A DNA stretch of 64,000 nt from Bolinopsis microptera (Eukaryota > Ctenophora > Tentaculata > Lobata > Bolinopsidae). The DNA lies in contig NC_087072.1 of the NCBI RefSeq assembly GCF_026151205.1, positions 19,622,103-19,686,102 of the forward strand, written 5' to 3'. The translations under genes and the position numbers were made by a program. A model generated the notes under the pieces. It made no database searches. It was not told where the DNA came from and worked only from the letters and a program-made list of their open reading frames with translations. The first letter of the stretch is position 1, and every line of letters starts with the position of its first letter. Below are positions 50,701-61,387 of the stretch, piece by piece.

Positions 50701-53700
50701 GGGGGGGGGGGGGTGTTCATGTTGTTTTTGTCCGTTTTTGTCCGTTTATGTCCGTTTTTGTCCGTTCAATTTTGTCCTTTTTCAGAAAATAGACAACGAC
50801 AAACGAACGGACGAAAACGGTCAAAAACGGACAAAAATTGTAACTTTTGATTTAAATTGTCTCCAAAATTTGTAACATGCTATTTGTAGAAATGGATAGC
50901 ACGGTTAATGATAATGGTCCTTTTTCAAACTTTCAATCCTCAGTTAGGAACAAAGAATAGTATATACTTTTTTAATAACATAAAAAAGGAATGAAAATCA
51001 CTTTATTCATGAAAAATATCGTTCGGTAGATAAATATTCGCTTAATTACTATAGGCTAGGCAAGAACTCGATACTCCGATGAAGAGCTAGTTAGCATTTG
51101 CTATATGTGCTATAGTATGTAGTAGATATGGAAATTGAATTTGAATCAAAAGTCAAAATTCCAAAGTAACCAAGCAATGTCTTCTAATTACTGCACTTTA
51201 GGACCTATTCAGACTTATAAGGTCGAGTCTTTTAAATGTTTACGATGTCAAACAAATTTAAATGTAATACGAGAACTGAGAAGGTATCGTGATTTTTCCC
51301 ATTATTTGCGACAAATTTTATGTATAGTTTAATGTATATGGTATAGCCTGTTAAATTTCGCGGTATCGCGATTTTTGGCCAAAATAATCGCGAAATCCTT
51401 TTGTCCCTGAGGAGGACTGAGGAGGACTGAGGAGGAGGAGGAGGAGGACTGAGGAGGACTGAGGAGGAGGACTGAGGAGGAGGACTGAGGAGGAGGAGGA
51501 AGAGGGGGAGGAGGAGGAAGAGAAGGACTGAGGGCTGAGAAGGTTTCGTACAAACAAGGACTGAGGATGAAGAGGAGGGGGAGGAGGACTGAGAAGGTGT
51601 CGTACCTACGAGGACTGAGGAGGAGGACTGAAGAAGAGGACGAGGACTGAAGAGGACTGAGGAAGAGGAGGAGGAAGAGGACTGAGGAAGAGGAGCAGGA
51701 GGACTGATGAGGAAGAGGAGAAGGAGGAGGAGGAGGAGGAGGAGGAGGAGGAGGACTGATGAGGAAGAGGAGGAGGATTGCGGACTGAGGAAGAGGAGGA
51801 GGAGGAAGAGGAGGAGGAGGAGGAGAGGGGAGGGAGGAGGAGGGAGAGGAGGAGGAGGGAGGAGGAGGAGGAGGAGGGAGGAGGGAGGAGAGGAGGAGAG
51901 GAGGAGGAGGAGGAGGGAGGAGAGGAGGAGAGGAGGAGGAGGAGGAGGGAGGAGGAGGAGGAGGAGGAGGAGGATGAGGTGGAGGAGGAGGAGGGAGAGG
52001 AGGAGGAGGAGAGGAGGAGGAGGAGGAGGAGGAGGAGGAGGAGGAGAGGAGGAGGAGGGAGAGAGGAGGAGGAGGAGGAGGAGGAGGAGGGGAGGGAGGA
52101 GAGGGAGGAGGAGGAGGAGGAGGAGGAGGAGGAGGAGGAGGAGGAGGAGGAGGAGGAGGAGGAGGAGGAGGAGGAGGAGGAGGAGGAGGAGGAGGAGGAG
52201 GAGGAGGAGGAGGAGGAGGAGGAGGAGGAGGAGGAGGAGGAGGAGGAGGAGGAGGAGGAGGAGGAGGAGGAGGAGGAGGAGGAGGAGGAGGAGGAGGAGG
52301 AGGAGGAGGAGGAGGAGGAGGAGGAGGAGGAGGAGGAGGAGGAGGAGGAGGAGGAGGAGGAGGAGGAGGAGGAGGAGGAGGAGGAGGAGGAGGAGGAGGA
52401 GGAGGAGGAGGAGGAGGAGGAGGAGGAGGAGGAGGAGGAGGAGGAGGAGGAGGAGGAGGAGGAGGAGGAGGAGGAGGAGGAGGAGGAGGAGGAGGAGGAG
52501 GAGGAGGAGGAGGAGGAGGAGGAGGAGGAGGAGGAGAGAGAAGGAGGAAGGAGAGGAGGAGGAGTGAGGAGAGAGGAGGAGGACGAGGAAGAGGACTGAA
52601 GGAAGAGTGAGGACTAAGAAGAGGAGGAGGAGGAGGAGGAGGAGGAGGAGGAGGAGGAGGAGGAGGAGGAGGAGGAGGGAGGAGGAGGAGGAGGCGGAGG
52701 AGGAGGAGGAGGAGGAGGAGGAGGAGGAGGAGGAGGAGGAGGATTGGAGGACTGAAGAGGATTAGGACTGAGAAGGAGGAGACTGAAAGGAGGAGGAGGA
52801 TGGGAATCAAGAGGAGAAGGAGGAGGACTGGAGGAAGGAGGAGGAGGATGAGAGGAGGAGAGAGGAGGACTGAGAAGGAGATGAAGGAGGAGGAGAAGGA
52901 GGAGGAGGAGGAGGAGGAGGAGGAGGAGGAGGAGGAGGAGGAGGAGGAGGAGGAGGAGGAGGAGGAGGAGGAGGGAGGAGGAGGAGGAGGAGGAGGAGGA
53001 GGAGGAGGAGGAGAAGGAAGAAGGGGAGGAGGAGGAGGAGGAGGAGGAGGAGGAGGAGGAGGAGGAGGAGGAGGAGGAGGAGGAGGAGGAGGAGGAGGAG
53101 GAGGAGGAGGGCTGAGGAGCAGGAGGAGGAGGAGGAGGAGGAGGAGGAGGAGGAGGAGGATTGAGGACTGAAGAGGATTAGGACTGAGAAGAGGAGACTG
53201 AAAGGAGGAGGAGGACTGGGAATCAAGAGGAGAAGGAGGAGGACTGGGAAGGAAGAGGAGAATGAAGATGAAGAGGAGTGAGGGGGACTGAGAAGGAGAA
53301 TGAGGAGGAGGGCTGAGGAGAAGGAGGAGGACTGAGGAAGAGGACTGAAGAAGATGAGGACTAAGAAGAGGAGAAGGAGGAGGAGGAGGAGGTGGAGGAC
53401 TGGGAAGGAGAAGGAAGAGGAGGAGGGCTGAGGAGGGCTAAGGAGGAGGAGGAGGAGGAGGATGAGGAGGAGGATGAGGAGGAGTAGGAGGAGGAGGAAG
53501 AGGAGGAGGAGGAGGAAGAAGAGGAGGAAGAAGAGGAAGAGGAGGAGGAGGAGAAAGAAGAAGCATCTAAATTTTATTTCCATAACATTTTTGTCCGTTT
53601 TTGTCCGCCCTATGAGGAGGAGGAGGAGGACTGAGGAGGTGGTGGAGGAGGAGGAGGAGAACTGAGGCGGAGAAGGAGGACTGAGGAGGATGAAGAGGAT

Positions 53701-54054
53701 TTAGCGGAGGAGGACTGAGGAGGATGAGGAGGATGAGGAGGATGAGGAGGAGGAGGACTGAGGAGGACTGAGGAGGATGAGGAGGATGAGGAGGAGGTGG
53801 AGGAGGAGGAGGATGAAGAGGAGGAGGAGGACTGAGGATGAGGAAGATTGAGGACTGAGAAGGAGGACTGAGGATAAGGATGAGGATGAAGAGGAGCAGG
53901 AGGAGCAGGAGGAGGAGCAGGAGGAAGCATCTAAATTATATCTCCAAATTCCATAACATTTTTTGTCCGTTTTTGTCCGTTTTTGTCCGCCCTAACTTTT
54001 GTCCGTTTTGAAAATATAGGGTACCGAACGGACAAAAACGAACACAAAACATGA

Positions 54055-54084
<30 letters not shown>
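50701..54084. mobile_element. TIR element with poly-G/poly-C ends, TGTCCG subterminal repeats and a GGA satellite core
   Basis: The left end is 13 G (50701-50713) and the right end 29 C (54056-54084), each followed inward by TTCATGTT or its degenerate complement and then TTTTTGTCCG units. TTGGAAA at 50694-50700 and 54085-54091 is a perfect 7-bp target duplication. Forward TTTTTGTCCG copies at 50725-50766 face inverted CGGACA copies at 50794-50839. The right side has the same arrangement (53960-54040), plus an internal duplicate at 53560-53612. The core 51411-53930 is a GGA satellite. No transposase gene. Family unknown. Confidence 0.8.
51411..53930 (+). repeat. 2.5-kb (GGA)n purine satellite
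   Basis: Mostly GGA trinucleotides with interspersed GGACTGA units. A perfect run of several hundred bp lies at about 52095-52530. The plus strand is almost wholly purine, broken near 53565-53610 by an A/T-rich TGTCCG insert. Open frames here (poly-Pro, poly-Glu, poly-Arg) are artefacts. Confidence 0.98.
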
Positions 54085-54085
<1 letters not shown>

Positions 54086-54091
54086 TGGAAA

Positions 54092-54858
54092 TGAGACAAA
54101 TTATTACAATGAAAATAAATTGTTAAGTGGAATCTCAAATTAACATTGAACATCAAGAAGAACCCTTGCTTTGAGTAAATATTAGTAAAGTATGTTTAAA
54201 GGTCGTGGAAATGAACAAAGGTAACATTAACATTCAACATGTCAATTTGAAATATGTGGTTTTCGTCTTGTATTAAGTTGCTTAAATTTCATCATTTTAT
54301 CATTTATCTCCATTAGAAAGTTAACATATAAAACCGCCGACAATAAATCGGATAACATAAATCAGGATAAGACTTGATTATGTCATAAAATCAAAAATGA
54401 ATTCTTTGAAGTGGTTTCAACATTGAACTTAGAGTAAGACAGATTTTCTAGCAGAACATTGATGCATACCCAAATCACAAATACATTACTCTTATCATTT
54501 ATTCAATCATTTCAATATTGGGTGCATTTTATAACAACGAATGAATCGAGTGAGTTTCGAAAAATTGTATCCCCTCACTCGGCAGGTTTTAGCGTCAGTT
54601 TCTCTTGAGTTTCAAATAATCAGTATCATTTCTCAGGTGTCCTTCCACCTTACTCCCGTTCAGTTACTATGTCTATACATTCATATTTCCGTTTCAAATA
54701 TGTTGGCACATTTCACAAGAGTAAAGCGACGAAAGGTTGAACTTGAACTGCAGCCTACAATACTCCGGAATATTGAGGCCTCGCTCAACAATCACAGCCC
54801 ACTTTCAAGAGTCGTTACTTCACAAATGATCCGACATTATAGGTACGGAGCTCCAATT
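54092..54858. other. Downstream region of COE
   Basis: AT-rich. Expected to contain the COE 3' UTR on the minus strand. No clear single polyadenylation site chosen. Confidence 0.4.
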
Positions 54859-55106
54859 TCAGATGAGACCCTGCGACTCAGTTGTAGTTGTTTCAGCGTC
54901 CATTTTGATGTAATCTTGGGAAACATGTGACCGTGTTTTGAGACTTTGAAGAATAGTAGCGGTCTCCAATCGGGCAGCTTCCTCCTCGGGAGTGGTTGGT
55001 CCGGGAAACGGGACCAGTTCCCGCCGGACTCGGTTAAATGCACTGCCTTCTTTTGAGTAGCTGAACGGGCTTTCTTCCATCGGGGTTTTAGCTGACGGCG
55101 GAACTT
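54859..55106 (-). CDS. COE exon H (C-terminus, stop)
   Basis: 248 nt after acceptor GTATTTCAG, ending at TGA 54859-54861. No known domain. It is acidic and serine/threonine-rich ([25 protein letters not shown]), in keeping with a transactivation tail. It is short compared with vertebrate EBF C-termini. Confidence 0.8.
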
Positions 55107-58100
55107 CTGAAATACATTGGCATTTACAGAAGAAAATAGAACAGTATATTGTATACCAATAATCTCTCCACAGTCCACATTTTTGCCTCGACTTTCGATA
55201 TTTTAAAAAGAAAATGTCTCAGATTACTCCTGCTTATTTTTTATTTCAGACTTGGCGACTTATATTAAACTTTTATTAAACTAACCTTCTCCCTCAGTGT
55301 TTGCAGAGATAGCGATAGGTTTTCTAGGGGGAGGAGGGTAAGTTGGGGAGTGGGGAGGAGCGGGAGCGTATCCCCTACTCGGCCTATCCCTGTTAATACC
55401 CAGCATGCTCGAGAATGTGGCTATCTGTTCAGCTTCGTTGTAGTGTCGACCAAACGGCTGAAGTAAAATTCATTAGATGTTGAGTAGAGGAAATTGTGAA
55501 ATTGGTAGCCTGATTTAGATCGTTATAGCATGTCATCGTCATCATTTGACATACTTTATAGTTTAAAAACAGATTGTCACAATTTGTTACGATTCCGTAC
55601 CTTCGCGAGTCTAGACGTTGAGAGATTTAAAGGTGACACAGAGATCTGGTCCACCTCCGGGCTACAGTAGGTGTAGTGCCACCCTCTCTGAAAGAGTTGG
55701 TTCCGCTGTATAAGCGTCACCATCATCACGCTACTCTGGCTAACTGGCGGCACCTCTATTTGGATGGCATCTGGAGTTATCACCTGAAATACAGAGGTTA
55801 CTCAGGTTACGTCACATTTTCAGGGAATATACTCACAAATTATGTAGAAAGGTCAGATAGATATTCTCATTTAGCAGACCAGAAACAAGAAAATATCATT
55901 GAATGATGAATGATTAAAAAAATGACCTGGCCAGTCAATTCTTCGACAATAGATTGTAATATTGTTATAATAACTGTAATAATTGTAATAATAATTATTA
56001 TTAATAATCACTAATCGCTCACAAATTAGTGAGTTAAGTGTAAACCAAAACTTGCCTGCAACAATTAACTGTTTTTACCTTTGAATGAATAGATGTCGTA
56101 CCAAAGAGTACATGAGCATCTTCTGCAAAGTTTTTACCAACAATGAGGGCGCGACCACCACAGAGAGGCCCGGGCTGGGGCCATATCAGTGAGATACTGG
56201 GATCTGAGAGAAGATGGGAATTTAAACTTAACAATATGAGTAGGCTGATCGAAAGAAGCTTAACTCAACAGTAATGAGGGTTATCTCTATGATGATGATC
56301 CAGAATCAAGAGGAATTTTGAATATGGCAGATACTTTAAGTATTTGTACTGTTAATCAAACCTGTTTCAGATTTGCTGGCTGCAGTACGGTATGCGTATT
56401 ATGTAGTAGAATAATAAATTGACCCTCATTTTAAATACTGCGCAGGTAGGGCGTTTTAAAAAGGCCGTTAATTTTGTTCTGTAATCTGTTCCAAGGAGTT
56501 AAAGTGACTAGTGATGATGTCTCTCACTCTCAGCAATGTAGAGCCGGCTATTTAACTAACTGAGTAACTCTAATACGGTAAATTTGTTAAATTTTAACTT
56601 AAAATAATAAACACAACACTTTTAACTCAAAATACCTGTTAGACAGTCAGGAGATGATTTAGACTTGGTGACTCGGCCGTGTTTGCTGTTGTTGTGGACG
56701 AACATGGCGGAGGAGTAGGCCCAGTTGTTGAGGCTCAAATCTTGGGTTCCGCTTATCGCTAGCTGGTAAAATCATACAATTAGTCTTGAATAAATTGAAT
56801 GTCATTCAGTTTTGAGTTAACTCACTGGCAGTACAAACATCGTCAAGAATCATTTGGCAACTCAGTGACAGTAGTGTAACTAAAATAGTTAAAACCTTGA
56901 ATTTTCGGAGCTCTCTAGGGTTGCCCGCATTGATAAGACAGTTCTGATTACACTTCAGAAAGACTTTCAGTCCAGTGTGGTCCTGGATAACTGGGTCTGC
57001 TGGAGTGTCGTTCTTGTTACCACACGACTTTTTAGCAGCACATCTGCTGCATATACTTTCGTGAGTGAGAAGCACTCGGGTCATACTGGGGTTACGGTCC
57101 TGCCCTTGAAATGGGACAATCTGGGGGAGAGGAGTGAGTTTAAAATGGAATTATTGATAAATAGAATACAATTGCACATCAAATATACGTCAACAAAATC
57201 ACAAATCCTCATGTAGTACATTTAACAATTCGAGGCGGGTCACGTGACTAAGCCCCCGGGTCACGTGACTAAAAGGCAACCCCGGATCTCACCTCATTGC
57301 TCTCCGAGTCTACCACTATAACATGGATATAGTCCTCTGCTTCAGTCCCATCCTGTGTAAGTATCTTCAGCTTATACCGGACACCGTTCCTGAGCACTTT
57401 TGTGTCCTGTGGGTTTCAAACAGATAAGAAACTAGATAAAAAACAAGGTACGTACATCCACGGTAAGATAATAGGAGATTTCGTGTAGTGTTATTGAGTC
57501 TCATGATTTGATAGTTCTTTCCTCGACTTTCGATATTTTAAAACGAAAATGTCTCAGATTACTCCTGCTTATTTTTTATTTCAGACTTGGCAACTTATTC
57601 CAAAGTATGAAAACTTTCAACACTACTATATAACAAATAATTTGAGAAAATGAGTATGACGTAGAAATGTCGATACGTTATTCAGCTATTTATTTCCATT
57701 AGAATCTGTCTTCACTGAGTCTATTCAGAGACAATCAGAAATTTGAATGAAAGAACTACCTGTAGACATAGTGTCATTACACAGTCTCGAAGACACACCC
57801 TTATTTTTCCGCGGGTTTGTAAGTTGAATTCTACCCAAGAAATTTATACAACAAGAAGAATATTCTCAGGGGAACAAAGACCCTGCAACACAACCGTACC
57901 TTGTTATTTTCAATAAATCCAACACAGAGAGCACTGGAAACCCGGAGAACCTGATTGTTCGCATCGAACAATTTACAAACGAAACTGAAGAAGTTGCTCT
58001 TACGAAGGTTGGCAGGGGGGTTCTGTTCAAACACCACACTCGAAACTACAGACATGATAAGGAGGAGCAATCTAACTGACACCGAGTGAAAATGAGACCA

Positions 58101-58109
58101 CGTCCTGCT
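54859..58109 (-). CDS. COE/EBF (Collier/Olf/EBF) transcription factor, divergent, 5' exon not located
   Basis: Eight exons on the minus strand: 58109-57900, 57406-57293, 57120-56896, 56762-56636, 56203-56079, 55783-55601, 55457-55286, 55106-54859. Phases fit throughout and give 467 residues to TGA. The DNA-binding domain is clear: [15 protein letters not shown], then [13 protein letters not shown], then [19 protein letters not shown]. The COE zinc knuckle H-x3-C-x2-C-x5-C is exact ([14 protein letters not shown]). [10 protein letters not shown] follows, then an IPT/TIG domain ([20 protein letters not shown] onward). The helix-loop-helix that follows IPT in other COE proteins is not recognisable; only a short weak match ([18 protein letters not shown]) lies there, then a proline-rich tail. 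COE factors act in the nucleus in neuronal and mesodermal specification (family knowledge). Translation may begin at ATG 58055-58053 (449 residues), or upstream in an unseen exon. Confidence 0.92.
55186..55263 (+). repeat. 78-bp repeat in COE intron, copy 1
   Basis: CCTCGACTTTCGATATTTTA through TTTATTTCAGACTTGG to ACTTAT. Differs from 57521-57598 at only two of 78 positions. Lies in the last COE intron. Confidence 0.92.
55286..55457 (-). CDS. COE exon G (degenerate HLH region and proline-rich segment)
   Basis: 172 nt, acceptor ACTTCAG and donor GAAG|GTTAGT. The start [18 protein letters not shown] could be one HLH helix but lacks clear similarity. Then comes a proline-rich stretch ([16 protein letters not shown]). 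The open frame and flanking splice sites support the exon; its domain identity is uncertain. Confidence 0.78.
55601..55783 (-). CDS. COE exon F (IPT/TIG domain, second half)
   Basis: 61 codons, phase 0, acceptor GTATTTCAG and donor [29 protein letters not shown] matches the end of the COE IPT domain. [20 protein letters not shown] then takes the place where other COE proteins lead into their HLH. Confidence 0.9.
56079..56203 (-). CDS. COE exon E (IPT/TIG domain, first half)
   Basis: 125 nt, acceptor CTTCTCTCAG and donor [29 protein letters not shown] is an IPT/TIG immunoglobulin-like fold signature. The segment ends with [11 protein letters not shown]. Confidence 0.9.
56636..56762 (-). CDS. 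COE exon D
   Basis: 127 nt, acceptor TTTACCAG and donor ACAG|GTATTT, phase 1. [11 protein letters not shown] is the conserved end of the DNA-binding domain. NWAYSS before it replaces the usual valine/aspartate-rich stretch. Confidence 0.92.
56896..57120 (-). CDS. COE exon C (zinc knuckle)
   Basis: 75 codons, phase 0, acceptor CCCCCAG and donor AAG|GTTTTA. It carries [18 protein letters not shown], the H-C-C-C zinc knuckle and [16 protein letters not shown]. This is the most diagnostic COE segment in the window. Confidence 0.96.
57293..57406 (-). CDS. COE exon B
   Basis: 38 codons, phase 0 at both ends, acceptor CCCACAG and donor [29 protein letters not shown] matches the COE DNA-binding domain strand region that precedes the zinc knuckle. 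Confidence 0.9.
57521..57598 (+). repeat. 78-bp repeat in COE intron, copy 2
   Basis: Second copy, same orientation, in the COE intron between 57899 and 57407. Followed 12 bp later by the 36-bp dispersed repeat. Confidence 0.92.
57611..57646 (+). repeat. Dispersed ~36-bp repeat, copy 3 (COE intron)
   Basis: Same core, inside the COE intron between 57899 and 57407, 12 bp after the 78-bp repeat at 57521-57598. Confidence 0.7.
57900..58109 (-). CDS. COE exon A (start of the DNA-binding domain)
   Basis: 70 codons from acceptor CTCCTCAG to donor [17 protein letters not shown] resembles the start of the known COE conserved region, and [15 protein letters not shown] is diagnostic. An in-frame ATG at 58055-58053 could be the start if upstream exons are non-coding. 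Confidence 0.88.
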
Positions 58110-61100
58110 CTGAGGAGACAAAATGTTAGTTTGAGTAGATCTGTGTACGGTAGTCGTGTATTCTCTCTGGAGAATAAACTATTAGCGTTTATTACTATAC
58201 AACGTGTTGTTGATGTGTACCGACGCGAAATCGGAAAACGAAACGTGAAATTTCATTTGCAGTAGATATAAGGAATTATTTACCGAAATTTCAGAAATTC
58301 TAGAATTATCGTTAAAATGATCCGGGATGACTACAAAATTATGACATAACAAAATAGATATTTCTCTTAACAAACAACTAATAATTATATACTGAATTGA
58401 TAGGAATCATAAAACTTATACAGAATTCACCGAAATTCTGGAATTATTAAAATACAGAGCGAGATGGCTAAAACGGTGTGACAACTGATGATATACTGAA
58501 TTTAATAGGTAAAGGTTGTTGTAACCCCCGGGAGGACATCGATAATCAAAACAAGGGCGATAGAATTTCAAAACAGGCCAACATAAGGTAATAACAGGAG
58601 ATTGTAGATGGTGGTGACTGGTGGGTATGGCATCCAATACCAACGTCGAATATATGAATTTCTTAAGTCAATGACATAATGTTTTGGAAAACATTGGAAG
58701 TATATCTCAAAACATAAAACTAGTCGAAGAAGTATAGCGTTGTATTTTGGTACACGATTTATTGCAGCTCAGCAATGTGTCCAATGGTTCTCTTGGGGAT
58801 AACGGTACTTCCCTATGTTAATTAAGTTTCATGGGTGCGAGTGTTGGGGGCAGGGGTACCTGTACAGTAACACTCACAGTGTACCAGTTTATTGTACTTA
58901 CTTACATTAGGATACTGACAGTTGACACAAGTGCTCACACATTTGTATACAAACACTCACACTTACAAACACTCACACTTACAAACACTCACAGTTCACA
59001 CTTACGCTTACGCATTTCATATTTTAACTATCGTGCACCGCTCTGACAAACGCATTCAGAAAGTTATGAGTTGATATCACACAAAAATATCCTATGAAAT
59101 ATTTTGGGGATTCATTTTTACTTTCGGATTCGGGAATCGAGTTATCGAGTACCAACATAACATATTTTGGTGTTATACTTGATAAGAGAATAAGCTCCAT
59201 AAGTGTTATACTTAATAATCTAATACGAATTACGAAAGAAATTTCCAGAAATTCGGTGCAAAGCAATGGACAAAAAATGTTAATGGAAAAAGTTAGAGTA
59301 CATTATGATAAAAAACTGGAGTCGTTAAAATTCAAGCAATCCACAACCCACAATGCACAGGTAATGTAACTACTTAAATGTTCGTCAACAAAACCTTCTC
59401 GTGTTTCAAGCGGGATTCTCAGCCTCACGTTTCACCTCAAAAACGTTGTGTAAAATGCAGCCAGATTACCCAATTTATCTTAAAAGTTTAACTACCCCTA
59501 ATTGAAGACCGACTTATTAATATTAGTTAATGAACAGGGAAGTAACTTATTGATGGATACATTATATACGAAACTCTGAAAAATAACATACAAGTCTAAA
59601 ACTTAAAGGGAAACCGAATTGGAATTCAACAAACAAATGACTGAACATGTTGAATACGGAAGCGGTATACTTAAGAAAAGAAACAACGCTAGCACTAGCA
59701 GGACAGGGCACTACCTTTTAACCCTATGAGATCACAAGACATGTCAAATGAAAACCGAGATAAACCATCACGAACAAGTTAGGTTAAGGGGGCCTTTAAG
59801 AGTGGGGCGAAGGTGCACGGGCAGGTAGTGAACACGTCAAGAAAGATACATGACAGATAGGATAGCAAGAGGAATAGCAAACAGTGCTCGCAGGGTTACA
59901 AAACGCAGTGCAATACTCCCTAGAGAGTCTAAGAGTGAGTCATGTTCAATTAACACGTATGTAATAAGACACCGTACAGATAAGTCCCGGTCTCAGGAGA
60001 TTATAATGTATACTCACCACCTCCAGCTCCTCAGATTATCCCATCACGCTCCCATACCACTCCAGCCACTTCCTCCGCCCTTCCCTGGCCCCTCTTCTCG
60101 TCCCTGAAGGGACGATATCGTCCCAGAAAAAGCTTTTTCAGGGATAAATGGGTGTAGAAGTGCGAAATATTTAGGAACTTAGCGGTCTTCGGTAGAATAA
60201 TATACGGCTTAGCATATAGCTCATTGACAGCTTACACTTGACCAAAAAGTATACCACGACGCAATTACAAAACACATTCCGGAAGTCCGTGTTGATGGGA
60301 AGACATTTTAACCAGGGGATACAAGGCTGGTACTGCATTATAAAGCACCTGCAGATTCATTCATGGATCGGTACCGGTTGAAATGTATTCGTTAATTTCC
60401 AATTAAAGATTTATTACAGCAATGTATACAGATACTCGGAGATCTATTCGCATTGCTGAAAAACGCTTTTCTGCTCGCATCAGCACAGCTTATAACTTTA
60501 CCTGACAAGTGCTCCTCAGCCTCTGTATTGCTCTCATTTTTGTTGAGCAAATACAAAACAGAGCTAGACAAGAAGCCTCCCCGCTCGTATTTTAACACAG
60601 ATAGCACCTGAACCGGTCTGGACCCACCAGATGGAAGTAAAATAAAGCTATAATTGCTGCTAATACAATTACAATTTGAATTGGATCGTTCCTATTCTGC
60701 AGTTTTCTCAGCTGATCACCTGTGGATAAAGTGTGAGCCCCACTTTCATGGTTCAGCGACACCAGGTTTCAGTTCGGCCCCGTGATTCACAACCGTATTT
60801 TTTATTTTTCATCTGTTCAGTGGTTGTATTTTGTAGTCTGTATGATATGTACTAGTAGGAATAGTGTTAGTTTGGACGAGTCGTACCTAGCACTGCTTGG
60901 AGCGCGCACTGGCACGTGTTGCGCGGCTCAACAGCACGTGACACATCTTATCATCACGTCACTAGGGATTTAGCACGGGTGTTAAATCCCTGTCAGTGTG
61001 AATGTTGCATACTTGTATCAATATACATTATTTCATCCCTTCCGATAGCTATCAGTCCTCAACATCAATATAAATGAGCCGATGCTATAAACTGAAAACA

Positions 61101-61387
61101 ATACTGACTACCGATCGAAGCAGCAATCAGCATGTTAAAAGGAAATTAAGGACATCTTAATCTGAGTATGGCACTTCCTTTAAAATTGTTTACCCATCAG
61201 AACCCGTCAGATACCCGTTAGTACAGACAAATCCGTCTGAAAAAATCGATCTGCTGACACACGAAGCTTTCAGAGGATTTTTGACGTTTTTGAGTCCCAT
61301 TAGGTGCCCTTTATGGCTGACCAACTTTTCCAAACTTTTCCACTTAAGTCTTAAGGCCACTTTTTGCCACTTTACCACTTTTTACCA
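58110..61387. other. Upstream region of COE
   Basis: Should contain the missing 5' exon or exons and promoter. One strong donor-like site on the minus strand (GTG|GTGAGTATA, exon end 60018) has in-frame stops before it, so it could only be a 5'UTR exon. ACAAACACTCACACTT repeats lie near 58940-58990. No other gene recognised. Confidence 0.35.

Noticed and set aside
51329-53583. Large frames up to 493 codons (poly-Pro, poly-Ser, poly-Glu, poly-Arg)
   Set aside because: All are readings of the GGA satellite.
59094-59369. 91-codon plus-strand frame upstream of COE
   Set aside because: No domain, ordinary AT-rich composition, no splice or polyadenylation context.
61190-61378. 62-codon minus-strand frame just left of the hAT element
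   Set aside because: Non-ATG start and no recognisable motif.
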